NCBI GenBank assembly: GCA_027604505.1
Contig: JADIIX010000003.1
Coordinates: 1-64,000, forward strand
Source of the DNA: Gonapodya sp. JEL0774
Taxonomy: Eukaryota; Monoblepharomycota; Monoblepharidomycetes; Monoblepharidales; Gonapodyaceae
Length of the DNA stretch: 64,000 nt
Reading direction: 5' to 3'
The notes under the pieces were generated by a model that was not told the origin of the DNA, did no database searches, and saw only the letters and a program-made list of their open reading frames with translations. Position numbers and translations under genes: made by a program. Shown piece after piece: positions 9,596-20,980 of this stretch (positions are counted from its first letter, which is position 1; each line of letters starts with the position of its first letter).

Positions 9596-12500
9596 CTACT
9601 CCTCATCTTCCAAAGGGATTCGACTTGACTCGCTGACCAGGACAACTTCCACATTATCGAGCAACGATGTTGCTTGTTCACCCATCGCCTCAGCAATGAT
9701 TCCATGATCCCCGCCTCTAGTAGCCTCCGAGGTGCTTGCTACACTCGCGAGGCTACTTGTCGCGCCAGCGAACGCATTGGGTGGCCCACGTGACGAAGTC
9801 TTCGATGCTTTCTTCGTAGTAAGAGCACGGAAGGACTCAATGTGTTGGAAGACCTTTTCAAAGGATGGAAATCAGATTGCTTCAATTCCGGATTTGTCGC
9901 AAACTCTCACCTTCAACATGTTTGCACCTTCATACAGATCATTCGGCTCAAACTTTGCATACTTGTTACCCATGACGGAAGTAGCCTCAACATAGTTCCT
10001 GATATTTTCCTTTACCACAAGGTTATTAATCAAGATAAATCGCTCACCCCAATCGAAGGACTTACCATGTGAACCATCCTAAACTTGCCAGATCTCATTG
10101 ATGCTTTACCGCCAACACCATTCACGAGTTTGCACAGAACGGTACCATCTTTCAGCCACTCTTGGGTCGTCCGCTCGCCTTTCTGCTCTCCAACCACGGA
10201 TTCAATCCATTCCACAACCTGAGTCTCCAAATCCTGACCGATGACCTTTGTCGGAAGGTGGAAATTCGGATTGTAGGTCGAAGTGTCAATCTCGTGCTCT
10301 ACCAGTTCCTCAGACGGCGTTCGTTTCACTGGCTTCGGAGGCACCACTGGTTTGGAAGAGGGTACCGGTGGCCGAGTCTTGAACGACGGGGCGGGCTTCT
10401 CGCCCACAGTTTCAACCGGATCCTTGAGCTCCACATGCTCTGTCACATCTGGGACAGACCTGGGCTTTGGTTTAAGTCTTTCGATCTGGACCCCACCCAT
10501 GCCTCCGAAGACATTTCGCCCTCCCAATCGCGCCAGCTTCGCTGCTCTCTCTGCAGCCCTCTTGGCTTCTTGATCCTCCGGCGTTTCTTCAATCACGGTC
10601 CCATCCAACTGATCGTCAGTTAAAGAAGCAGTAAGAATATCCGCACTCTCCCGAACAGTCTCCTCACTCAACACATCAGGATTGGTGGGCAATGACACGC
10701 CCCCTAACATGCTCACTCCACCGATTCGACGTAGGAGGGACTCTTTATCCACAGGGGTCTGTTTCTCGATTTCGGAGACAGCTTCCGAATCATTTTCTGC
10801 CTCGACTGTTTGTAGAGATTCAGGTACCTCCTCCGGTTCACTTGCCGGAGAGCTGACAGCAGGCGCCACAGAAGAATGTTTACGGGCTTTCAACGCAATC
10901 CGTGATTTTGCTGCCTATATTGTAGGTGCCATTGGCCACATGGGTTTGACAACAACACCGACAAGGCAGAACTCACCGTGGAGGCCTTGACTTCTGCGAC
11001 CGCCACTATCCCTGCAAAAACGTCTTTCTTGGTTTCTTCTTTTGCCACATCGTCGCTCAGTGCCTTGACACTGGGTTCTCGAGGAACTCCGACCACGCTA
11101 GGTTCAACTTCCGGAGTGGACGCTTGTGGATTGAAAGCTCCAGGCGATTCCAAACTATGAGTTTTAACTGCAGGTTCAATGTTCTCGTCCTCCATTTCTG
11201 TTGCTAGCTCCACAGTGACAGGAGTCAATCGTTCGCTCACATCATTACGCGCCACAGAGACGGTCACGGCCAAGGGTTGCTTGTCAACAGGGCCCGCAGC
11301 CGGCGACACCGAGTTACGGCTGAACGAAGTTTGTTGGTCAAGAGTCACAGCTGTCGGGGGTGGTGCGGAAGTCTCCTTCTCATGCTCCACGCCATGAGAG
11401 GCTGAACGCTGTTTGTGGTGCTCGACGCTGCCGGTTCGCGACAGTCCATTGTCTCCGATAACCTTGATCTTCCCCATTCGTGCCAGCCGTGCAATTCTTT
11501 CCTCCCTAGCTCGCTTCGCCTCCGCAAATTCCTGAGGGTCATAAGCCTCGTCATGGTGTTTCTGTGATAAGTCTTCCTCCTCCACCCGTTCAGGTGCTGC
11601 CTCCTCTTTCATCGCTTCGGGTTCTTTTCCCTGGTCGATGCTCGTCGTCCTCCCGTGAGCACCTTCTGGTCTAACCTTTATCTTTCCCATCCTTGCCAAC
11701 CGCGCCATTCGGTCCTCCCGAGCACGTTTAGCTTCTTCAACTGGGTCCGACGGGTCGTAAACCTCGAGAGTCTCCGTTAGCGCCTCCGGCACAAAGTTCG
11801 AGGCAGGGGCAGGAGAGGCGTCTCCCGCCAATTGAGGACTATTTGCAATATCAGAGGCAGCTACATCCTGTTCAGTTTTGTTCCTCGAAACCGGAAGCAT
11901 CCCCCCCATCACACCAACGCCACCCATCCTTGCGATTCGCGACGCCCTTTCACGTCGCTCGTTCTCTACTTTCAAAGCGACTTCCTCAGCGTTCAATTCC
12001 CCGGGAGGAGTCACAGTCGAAGCGTCTGTTGGGTCAACAATCCCAGCAGTCGAAGGCTCTAGTGGGGGAACACCGGAAGAAGAACCAACTTGCAGCTCTA
12101 ATGAGCCTGTCCTTCGTGCAACTACCGGGGGCGGGGACTCATGACCTTGCTTCGCCTGCGCAGCGCTGGAATCAGATCCAGAGTTCGAAGAATCGGCTGA
12201 CTTGACGGCACCAAGGCCAAGCTCTACTGATGCTCCACCAGAGCCAAACCGTCTTAAAGCAGGAAGGGGACCCCCTCCAAACACACTAACACCTCCCATC
12301 TTGGACAGTCTCTCCTTTCTTTCCCTGGCTTTAATCTCTTCGTCGTCCTCAATAGTCAGCTCGATTTCTCTAGCTCCCATGGCCACGGGCACGTTTCCCA
12401 CAGAAGGTGTCGACGAAGCAGGAGAAGATATTACCTGGCGTGAATCATCCACCACTGAGTCCGAAGAGCGGGTCGGTCGAGCAGGCACAGGTGGGGTTTC

Positions 12501-13349
12501 GTCTGGCGACTGCTTTTTGTTAGTTGCTGAACCCAAATTATCGTCCGAGCCAGGGAAATAACCAAGATCCGAAAAGTTCGATCCCAGATCAATTTTAAGA
12601 GACTCGAGTTGGATGTTCGGAACTGCTCTCCTTGCATTTGTGACTGCCTCTCGACCCAATGACTCCGACCGATCCTCTATCTCATCACTAGCATCGCGGA
12701 AGTGGATCTCTTCCTCCTCCTCCACGCTGGCCAGAGACGCACTTGCTGATCCTGACGGTGGAGCAACACGAGCTGGACTCGCAGGGGCCGAGCTCGCAGC
12801 CGATCCCGGTAGGCTCGAGGGAGGAGTGCCTCCAAGTCCCCAGGCAGAAGAAGGGAGCACAACCGGGCTCGGCGGTACTGAACCAGGGCGGAATGAGGTG
12901 GGAGTTGGAGGTGGAGCCGGCGGGAGGAATGGAGTGAGCGGGGAAGGAGGCACAGACGGGAAAGCCGCAAAGTTTGGGCTCGGTGGCTGGTTGATGTTGA
13001 GCAACGGCGGCAACGGCGGTGTAAGATGCGCTGGCGAAGAGGAATCGGGCGAGGGGTGTGCACGCTGGGCAGCAAGTGCAGCGAGTGGAGGGCCGAGCTG
13101 TCGGAGGTTCGGCGGGCGTCTTGGCGGGGGAATGGGACCTCCGACGAATTCCTCGGCAGAAGACGATACACCGGGTGGACGAGGCACAGGAAGATGAGAG
13201 TTAGGCTGCTGTATCTGCTGGGACGAAATCCCACGAGGTGGATGACCTGGGTACGGTTGTGCGAGGCTGCCAGAACTGTATTCGGAGTAGGCCGTCTGAG
13301 GGTACCCGGATGGGACAGCAGATGAAGCGATGACCCTTGGAGGAAGCAT
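9596..13349 (-). CDS. proline-rich protein with repeated MGG motifs and C-terminal calponin-homology domain
   Basis: The large exon runs from about 13349 (ATG, MLPPRVIASS; the open frame continues upstream without ATG) to 10972. It is disordered, Pro/Ser-rich, and carries acidic stretches. Six short basic motifs recur: ERLSKMGGVSVFGG, SRIARMGGVGVMGG, ARLARMGKIKV twice, LLRRIGGVSMLGG and AKLARLGGRNVFGG. They resemble the R-x-A-x-R-M-x-x-L-G-G-x-x-x-F-G motifs of fungal actin-patch proteins such as Bbc1. After an intron (about 10917-10972), a calponin-homology domain follows: LETQVVEWIESVVGE, EWLKDGTVLCKLVN, then across introns ENIRNYVEATSVMG and FEPNDLYEGANML, ending HIESFRALTTKK. CH domains of this single type (calponin/transgelin) bind actin. 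An actin-cortex scaffold is the best inference. The combination is not one I recognise. Confidence 0.75.
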
Positions 13350-13870
13350 CGAGGAGGAAGGAGAATTCGCGAACGGTGGTGGAGATGGATTCACTGAAGG
13401 GATTTTATGAACACAAGTAAGTGTGCAATCCGCCGGCAACGCAAGCTTCGAGACAAAGTAACCAGGAAAGTGGATGCCGCTTGAGATCTTCAAAACGACA
13501 TCTTCCACATTCCGTTGTCTTTCATGTCTGTTCCAAAAGACGTGAAGTTCTCCCCTCTACCCCCCTACCCTTCCCCCCCCCCAAACCGTGTCTCGAGAAG
13601 CAGAGTGCCCACGAACCCTCAATTATTTTATTATTCACCTTTGCTCGGGGTTTGTGGTCCGGGGCCTGTTTTCGTGCGATAGGGGGACATGGCGAGTAGG
13701 TAAGGAGGATGAAAGACTCTCTGAGCACTTGCAAAAAGGGTTCATGGCGTATTATCTAAGAACAATACTACATACCATGTTCATGGGCGTCGGCGCTGTT
13801 GCGGATCACAGTCCGGGATTGATTGTGTGGCGTTGTTCATGTAAGATGGTGGATCAATCTGATGTTCGCT
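13350..13870. other. spacer, no gene seen
   Basis: This stretch contains C-rich tracts (13559-13585) and short overlapping frames on both strands without domain similarity. It separates two genes that are both read leftwards, so it should hold the promoter of the CH-domain gene and the 3' end of the HTH gene. Nothing more specific is seen. Confidence 0.4.
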
Positions 13871-15372
13871 CTACCAAACCAACCTAACATACTCCTCGTA
13901 TCCTCCATAAGCTTGCTGCTGATTTCTATTTTTCTTGGCCATGGCGGGCATCCGGAAACCCCCCGTGCTCGCCGATGTCAACTGCACTGGGGCATACTCT
14001 TGGTTTTGCGAATCGGTCCATCCTCCGCCGTGCTGTCGAGGCGGCGACTGTTGATAGGTATACTCCTGACTGTACTGCTGCTGTTGGGATGATGCCTCAG
14101 GCGGGTGCTGAGGTTGACCGTGATACGTTGCTTGACCTAGTTGCGGATTCGCAGGTGGCGATGAACTGTCGTCTTTTCCCTGTTTCTTGCCAAACATGCC
14201 GGCAAAGAGACCCTTCTTTTTCTTGCCATCAGCGTCGTCACGATCCTTGTCTCTGCCGCTGAGCATTGGGGAGTTCTTCAGTGTATTATGTTTCGGGTGG
14301 AGATCGGATGACCTTTGTGCAACCTGCTCTGCGGTCCCTTGCTTCATTTTCAATGGCTTTTCAATGGGGATCTGAAAATAAAGCCACTCACTAAGATTAC
14401 AAAAGGATGAGACCACAAAGAATAACCGTGCTGAAAAATGCTTAAAAGTGCTTCTGCGCTGTGCCGGACTAGAATTATCCCGAACCCTTTCTCTCAAGTA
14501 TGTTTCACTTTCAAGTCGTCCTGTGATTTATGTTTCTGGTTCTCCGCAGTAGTCGCTTCAGCCTCCTCCTTTGGTACTCCACCCTGCACCTCTCGTTCAC
14601 GCTCATTCTCGGCTCCCGCATCCACACCGTCACGGTCAACAACATCATCCCCATCCAAGTCAGAACCACCCAAACCCCCGGGATTAATGAGAGCGCCAGC
14701 AGCGGCCGCAGCTTGCATCGCTGCCGCAGCGGCGGCTGCAGCGGATGCCGCGTCGTGGTCTCCAACATCACCAGATCCATTGTGTGTCCCGTGAAGTTGT
14801 TGGAAGACAACGAATGAGTGCGCGGCGGGATGCTCAGAGGGATCCATGACGATAGATTGTTGGTAGAGTGGTTGAGCAGTTGCTGCCATGCCGAGCAGTG
14901 CGACACCACCATGGTGGTGGAGACCACCTGACGCTGCAAGGCGCACAGAAGTGTCTCCATGGCGTTTGAGAATGTTTGAAACGGTTTGTTGGGTGATTGT
15001 GACGCCATGGCGCTCCTGAACCATTCGGACAGCGTCAATTTGGCGACGAGACGGCTCTTCCACCAGCCACTGAAAAATCTCGTCCTCAAGCTCAAGAGAG
15101 CACTTTGGCGGCTTCCCTGCCTTCCGAAGAATGGGTGCGCTGTTGTCAGGTGGGTCGGGCATGGCCAACCATCGATACATTGTCCTTAGGGAAACCTGGT
15201 ACGCCTTAGCAATATCTTTTGCGGAGAGTGTAGTGTTCTCTTTTAAGTATTTGCAGACCTGGATGAGCTGGCGACGATCCAGCTCAGGCAAACCGGACGA
15301 GGGGGGAGCATGGACAGTGACCGTATGTGGGTTTGGCGCGATATTGAGTTGATGCTCGTTCTCAGCGTCCAT
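13871..15372 (-). CDS. double helix-turn-helix regulator, possibly transposase-derived
   Basis: The ATG at 15372 gives MDAENEHQLNIAPNPHTVTV. Two HTH modules follow. The first is RRQLIQVCKYLKE..LSAKDIAKAYQVSLRTMYRWL and the second is ELEDEIFQWLVEEPSRRQIDAVRMVQERHGVTITQQTVSNILKRHG. This pair resembles the DNA-binding half of Tc1/pogo-type transposases and CENP-B, but no DDE nuclease domain follows. Next come a His/Gly patch, a poly-Ala tract (about 14700-14750) and an acidic region. The frame would stop at 14494, but a GTGAAA donor at 14508 and TTTTCAG acceptor at 14372 join it in phase to a Q-rich tail containing KKKKGLFAGMFGKKQGK and ending at 13871. If that intron is wrong, the tail is a separate gene. 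The likely role is a nuclear DNA-binding regulator. Confidence 0.6.
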
Positions 15373-15724
15373 CACGTTGAGATGATTGGAACAGTGGACG
15401 GAGCCTTGAAGAAGTGCCGAGGGGCTTAACGCGCTGATTTGGGAGTGAGTGCGGTTTCCGTGAGGTTTGGCGCTTTTTCTACTCCACAGCTGCTGCGCAA
15501 AGAGTTCCGCTGTCGGACTTGGTGATCGGTACAATCGTCTGCAATAAGAAAGTCAAGAGTGAAGTCGCGCAGATGAGAAGACAAGGCCCGGGTGCTCACA
15601 ATTAGCGATGGCAATCGTTTTGTCACGAGGTTTTGTGTGGCAGCAACAGCATAGAGGTTCGGCTAAACACTAATAAGCATTCAAACTTTTTCAATTTCAT
15701 CAACCGCCAACTAAGAGGTCACAC

Positions 15725-16732
15725 ATGGTTCGCAACAAATCTCAAATTCCTGTCAAGAACGCGGTGCCGGCAGCGGTTACTGAGCTGGAAAGGGAGGAGC
15801 AGAGTGAAAAGGACCTCGAAGACGAAGTACAAATACCAACATCGTCGAAACCGAAGAAACGAAAGGCTGACGACCTGCACGAGCATGTTGAACAGACAAA
15901 GGGCGATACTACCGAGAATGATACTGGGGAAGGTGAACACCACACTGTTGGTGAGAAACGTGTGACAAGCCGCGCAAAGCGAAGAATGGACAGCCACGAG
16001 CTAGAACACGGAAATGTGCAGCAGACCTCGGCGCTCACTGCATCTACAGAGCTCCCTCTTGCACGACAAGACGACTCACGTGAGCACTTTGAGGAAACTT
16101 CCCCCATAATCGGTACAGCTCCTGCAAAGAAGACATCTTCTTCAGCTGCGACAAAGAAGAAAAATTCTTCGTCATCATCTGAACCAAAGTTTGGTGACTC
16201 GCGAATACCCGAAATTCGCTCCGTTGAAGAGCTTCGAAGGGCTGTTGAGAGTCCCGACACAATCAACTCCAAGACTCTTGTGATAGTGGAGTTTGGCGTC
16301 AAGCGAGGAAAACCATGCCAAGGCGAGTACAAGACTTGATGTCCCTTCAAGACACTTGGCTGGACAGCAAAGCCGCTTTGTATTTTGTGGATAACTCGAG
16401 CTCGGAGAGATAGTGCTGTAACTCTACTATCTGCAACCCACCAGCTACACTCCCTTTTGCATTCCGATAATTTTGCTTGTGATCACCACAGAAGTCCTCA
16501 CCGTGGTGCCTTTCAACCTGCAGTCATCCACTCCTATCTCTCCTCTCTCTCGCTCCATAACATTTCGGTCCTCAAGGTGGACCACGACCGCAGCTCCGCA
16601 GTCTCCCACAAGTGCAACGTATCATACTTCCCCACTGTCAAATTCTGGCGTGATGGAGTACCACTCGCAGCTGAACACCGTGGAGCAGATACTGTAGAAC
16701 TTGAGAAAGTGTTGAAGCTGCTTCTAAAATAG
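15725..16732 (+). CDS. thioredoxin-fold protein with basic N-terminal extension, no CxxC
   Basis: Exon 1 (15725-16326) encodes a charged, Lys/Glu-rich and Ser-rich disordered region of about 170 residues with basic clusters (SKPKKRKADD) that could be a nuclear signal. A thioredoxin fold follows: EIRSVEELRRAVES, then TLVIVEF. Exon 2 starts at 16492 and gives HNISVLKVDHDRSS, CNVSYFPTVKFWRDGVPL and a final amphipathic helix ending LEKVLKLLLK. The cis-Pro loop (YFPT) is present. The active-site position reads FGVKRGKPCQGE where WCGPCK is expected, so the first Cys is lost and only one remains. It therefore cannot be an ordinary dithiol oxidoreductase. The order of fold elements makes the family call reasonably safe; the role is unknown. 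Confidence 0.65.
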
Positions 16733-16971
16733 CTAAAATAGGGTCAAGTTCGATGGAACTGGACTTTCATAGACATTCATTAACACTGACATACTTCTGG
16801 CAATGCAGAACATGTTTGAAACTTTATCAAATTGTCCCAATCGTTCACTAATCTAGCGTGGCATGCAAAATTATCGAGAAGTGTGCCCTATCTATGAACT
16901 TTCTATGTGGGCTCCTGTGTGAGTATTGTTCGATTTGCAACCGTCCCCCAACCCTTACAAACATTCGCATC

Positions 16972-19795
16972 TCACAATTTGGGCTTCAAACCTTCACTCT
17001 CCTCGGCCAGCTTTTCCAATTCCCTCATGTCCTGCACTGTCACTCTCTTGTTGGGCAAAAGAGAGCTTCCTTTGCCCCTTCTCGGAACACGCTCCGAAGG
17101 CACACCGAGTTCCCGGGCAACAACGGAGGCTACGCGGGGTTCGCAGAACGTGCCTTGACACCGACCCATTCCGGCGCTTTCGATGGAGAGGAAATCGAGT
17201 TCAGTAACCGCAGATTCCAAGTGGTGAATGGCAAGCCCGTACTACACAAAGTGAAGCTGCAACGTGATTTGCACTCACCGAGTTCTTCGCTTCACGGCAT
17301 CCGTCGAGAAACACGGCAATGGGCGGTGAATACTGCACGCAATCGCATATGGTCAAATCTCAAACTCTTCGCGGAAATAAACCACCCAGCAACTCACGCG
17401 TCCACAATTTCAGATTCGCTCACCCTCTCACACCTGCAAATAATGTTCCACTGCGGTCCCCTCTTGTCGTCCACCTTCCCGTCCCAATCATCTGACTTCT
17501 TGTTAATAATTGCCCGTCTTTCGCGATCCCACTTGTCCTTACGCTTCCATGATTCCACACCTAGAACGTCCCCACAGTTGGTGCGGAGGACTTCTTCTAC
17601 TAGGAGGGCAATGGCTGGACTCGCAGTGAGGCCAGGAGAGTCAATGCCCGCTACGTTAACAAAGTTGGCGCAATTCGGATGCGGGGCGACGATGAAGTCT
17701 TTGGTAGAGGACTTAGCACGAAGGCCTGTGTAAGAGGTAATAGCTTCAGAGGGGTCGAAGTGAGATCTGAGATTGGCCAGGCATGTCTATGAGGGATAAA
17801 TGCAATCATCGCCAATTCACGACGGTTGCTCACGTTGTTCTCCGAGCATTCCTCAATATCATTTTTAACACCTCCTTGTTCGATAGCTGTTCTGACATCT
17901 CGCGACTTGTTGGCCCCAGGAGGAGGTTCCCGTGGTAGGTCTGTGAAACGAGAATACCCTTGCCCAAACGCTTGTCGGGCAACGGGAACAAAACGCAGTT
18001 CGCGGCTTCCGCCTGGCTCCGATCGAGAAGGATATACTCCCCTGATAATTGAGGTACCGGGAGAGGCAGGGGGGTTGAAGATCACACATGCGCCATGTAC
18101 AAAATCCAAGACCGCCGCGGCTTCACCTTTCCTAGGTTCGATCCTGAATCCAGGCTCTCCAACCATTCTCGCGATGTCACCACTGGCTAATCCCGCGCAA
18201 TTGATAACGACTTTGCACCGAAAACCATATTCGGCACCTTCGTCCCGATTCGTGTGAACAACAAAGCCTTCATGATCCGCATTTTGTGAGAAGATAGACC
18301 CAGGAAGAATTGAGTCGCCATCCTGATGTGCAGCTGACTGGCTCTGTGAAATAGTTTCCTCGATCACTTCACGACGCTTCGGATTAAATGGAATGTTGAG
18401 CTCTCGCATCGCTTGAGCAAGATCTTGGGAAAAGGTGGGCTTCAAGGGAGAGCGAAGTTCCGGCTCCACGTAGCTTCGTTGTATGTCTGTGACCTCATGT
18501 TCCAAGAGAAGAGTGACGCCGTTGTGAACGGCATTCTCGAAAAGGGCGATACAGAACTGGAGGGACAGGGGAAAGCCATCAAAAAGGCATTCATAGGGGA
18601 GAATCAGTCTATAAGTGGGTCAATAGACGAAACGTAAACCGATTACTGACCTCATATGGGCTGGTGATGCCGACCGTTGGGCAGTAGAGCGCAGATAATA
18701 CATCTGGATTGATATGTGGCTCCAGTTCCAGCACCCGCTCTTTTCCAATGATTTCGAGTTTTTCCACCCCGTTCTTCTTCCCATTTGCATATAGCCGCTT
18801 CAACTCCTGCAAGCTGGCCTCGTTTGCGGCCTGCGCCTCGGCAGGGTTTGAGGCAGTGTTCTTGAAAGCAATTACAAGTGCCCCGACTTCCCGGAATCCA
18901 AAATGAAGTTCAGAATCCAAGTTCTTGAACATCCGGTTGCCCTTGTAGCAGACCTTGCTCTTCAGAGTTCCGTGTTCCTCGTCAAAGCCTCCATGAACAA
19001 TCCCAGAGTTTGCCTTTGAAGCACCTTGGGCGACGTCCGCAGATTTTTCCAACGCAAGAATGCTGAGAGAGTACCGAGAGAGTTGACGGGCAATCGCACC
19101 CCCGACAACGCCTGCTCCAATCTGTGATCCGATTTATGGGTTTGCATGAACGTGGTGAAATGTGTAGAGCGAGCAGGAGACGTTGCATCATCAATGGTGG
19201 CACCAAAAGCCACAGTGATGAGTGTTCCAAAGAGAGAATAAGCTGGTGTGCTCAATTTGCAACTCACGATGATTACATCCCAAACCCGATCCCGCAAATC
19301 TTCATCAAAATCGACGTCCGGATCAAGAAGCATGTTCTTCGATATTTCTACCGCATCGTCCGTGTTTCCGGGCCAGTGGAGATGTTTTCTTTGGCCGGCC
19401 GTGGTGCCAGAGGTGCTGTTCATCGAGACAAGCTCGCTGAGCCGGTTCGACGATGACCTTGAGCTCTCTCGACTCTCGGCACTGCAGAATGGCTCTCCAT
19501 TCGAAGAGCATTCTGCAGACGATGGTAGGCGGTATTGCCGACGACGAGATTTCGTGTGGTCACCATCATCCTGGGTTTGAGCCAGTCGATTCGCTACGAG
19601 GTCCTCGATATCACGCATTTCGGGAACTGATGAAATACGAATATGAGCGATTGGACTGGAGCTTGGCGGTGAATTCTTCAGCAAGCGTTTGACGCCTGAT
19701 TGTAGTTTCGACTGATGCAGATCTGTGATATGTGGTATGCCATAAAACGCCGAACGACTGGCAGGACCCAAATAAAACACCCGCCGAAAACACAT
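16972..19795 (-). CDS. FAD-dependent glycerol-3-phosphate dehydrogenase-like protein with BFD-type [2Fe-2S] domain
   Basis: The start at 19795 (MCFRRVFYLG) precedes about 130 poorly conserved residues. The FAD fold begins VWDVIIV and, after an intron, GAGVVGGAIARQLSRYSL (dinucleotide-binding GxGxxG). Then come ANSGIVHGGFDEEHGTLKSK and PHINPDVLSALYCPTVG, typical of the GlpA/DAO family, and VVINCAGLASGDIARMVG with RIEPRKGE. The C-terminal exons read PLPCFSTDAVKRRTR and AGMGRCQGTFCEPRV, the end of a BFD-like [2Fe-2S] domain as in bacterial and archaeal GlpA-type proteins. The ordinary mitochondrial Gut2 lacks this domain. At least four introns are present. It probably oxidises glycerol-3-phosphate or a related 2-hydroxy compound. 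The substrate and the compartment are inference. Confidence 0.8.
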
Positions 19796-20019
19796 ACACA
19801 CAGTACCGAGACACAACAGTTTCACTACTATTTCAGTAATTTTTCGATAATGTATCTAAATACTTGACTGAAAATGATCTGTACAGGTTGTCCCCTCCGG
19901 ATCGCTCGGGCAAAAGTCTATTACGATCCAGCCAGTGTAACGCTTGCCAATTCATACGCCGGATTCAAAGTCGAAGACTCTATCTTTCTTTGGTATCGAG
20001 ATCACGAAAGCGCTTCCAT

Positions 20020-20733
20020 CTATACATACTTTTTCACTAATGGGGGTTGTAAAGAAATATAACTATCATTTTGACCAACAACCATCACTGAAACTGCTGA
20101 AGGTGCACGAAACTCAATTCGGCAAGTGAGGGTAACAGGTAGTTGATTGGTTTTACAATCGATGCAAGGGCGGTCCAAGTGATCGTCCGCTTCACTAACC
20201 GGGACGATATGCCAAAAGAAGTTATTGGCCTGAGATGCCGAGACGGAGGAAGAACTTGAACATAAGATGGAGCAATCGCGTATCATAAGTAAGCCCATTA
20301 TAAATGGGTCAGCATTAGCATGAGCTTTTGGGCCATCGAGCCCATGATTCATGTGATTTATTTACCCCAAAAATCAACCGGGGTTCGGAACCCTTCCGTG
20401 CATTCCTTCCGTCCCCAAAAACGAGTGGGGCCAGGGGGCAAACCTTGATTTGATTTTCTCATATTTGAACCTACAGTCACCCATCGAAACTCTGAAAGTC
20501 TTTGAATCGTGCATCGCTACCCAACTCATCAGCTTTCCCCCCCTTCGCTGGTGAGGACTTGCTGTTGCGTTCGCTGCGGGAGAACCAGTGACAAGTTCTT
20601 CCCCCAATAACTCGTTCTGGAATTGCATCATCACGATCTCTGGCTGCCACTCCGTTTCAAATCGACACACATCCCCTCCTTGTTTATCTGCACTGTTCTT
20701 TTGCGTGCTCTCCTTGGCTGCGTCCAGTTTCAC
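20020..20733 (-). CDS. hypothetical protein, weakly supported
   Basis: Two leftward open segments look coding but match nothing I know. The first (20733-20374) contains FETEWQPEIVMMQFQNELLG and SWVAMHDSKTFRVSMGD. The second (20352-20020) contains NNFFWHIVPVSEADDHLDRP and CRIEFRAPSAVSVMVVGQND. The second half alternates hydrophobic residues as in a beta-sandwich. More coding-like sequence may continue to about 19866 (DGSAFVISIPKKDRVFDFES in another frame). Splice joints were not resolved, and it may be two fragments or a decayed gene. Confidence 0.3.
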
Positions 20734-20980
20734 ATCCGAGTCCCCCTTTGAAAATAGTCAAGCAGCACAACCCGTTCCTGGTGACTGTACTGCCGGTTAG
20801 ACAAACAACCGGTGAGTTAAATAGCACTGTCTTTATCAAATTCACGATCTTGTGCATTGTGTGGGTCGTTGATGCCGTGGGAGACTTGGATCTTGTCACC
20901 TTTGGTGACGGTGTGTATTCTTGAGAATCTCGATCTCATCAACCTTTTCCTCGATCTAGTCGCATTTCTCGGTTCCTACT

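Noticed and set aside
10162-13325. Long rightward open frames opposite the CH-domain gene
   Set aside because: They are shadows of a Ser/Pro-rich gene with skewed codons; the leftward strand has the CH domain and repeated motifs.
15742-16350. Leftward frame of 202 codons opposite the thioredoxin-like gene
   Set aside because: It mirrors a low-complexity Ser/Lys/Glu region and lacks any domain, while the rightward strand carries the thioredoxin fold.
17826-18257. Rightward frames inside the FAD dehydrogenase gene
   Set aside because: The FAD-binding and BFD motifs are all on the opposite strand in the expected order.
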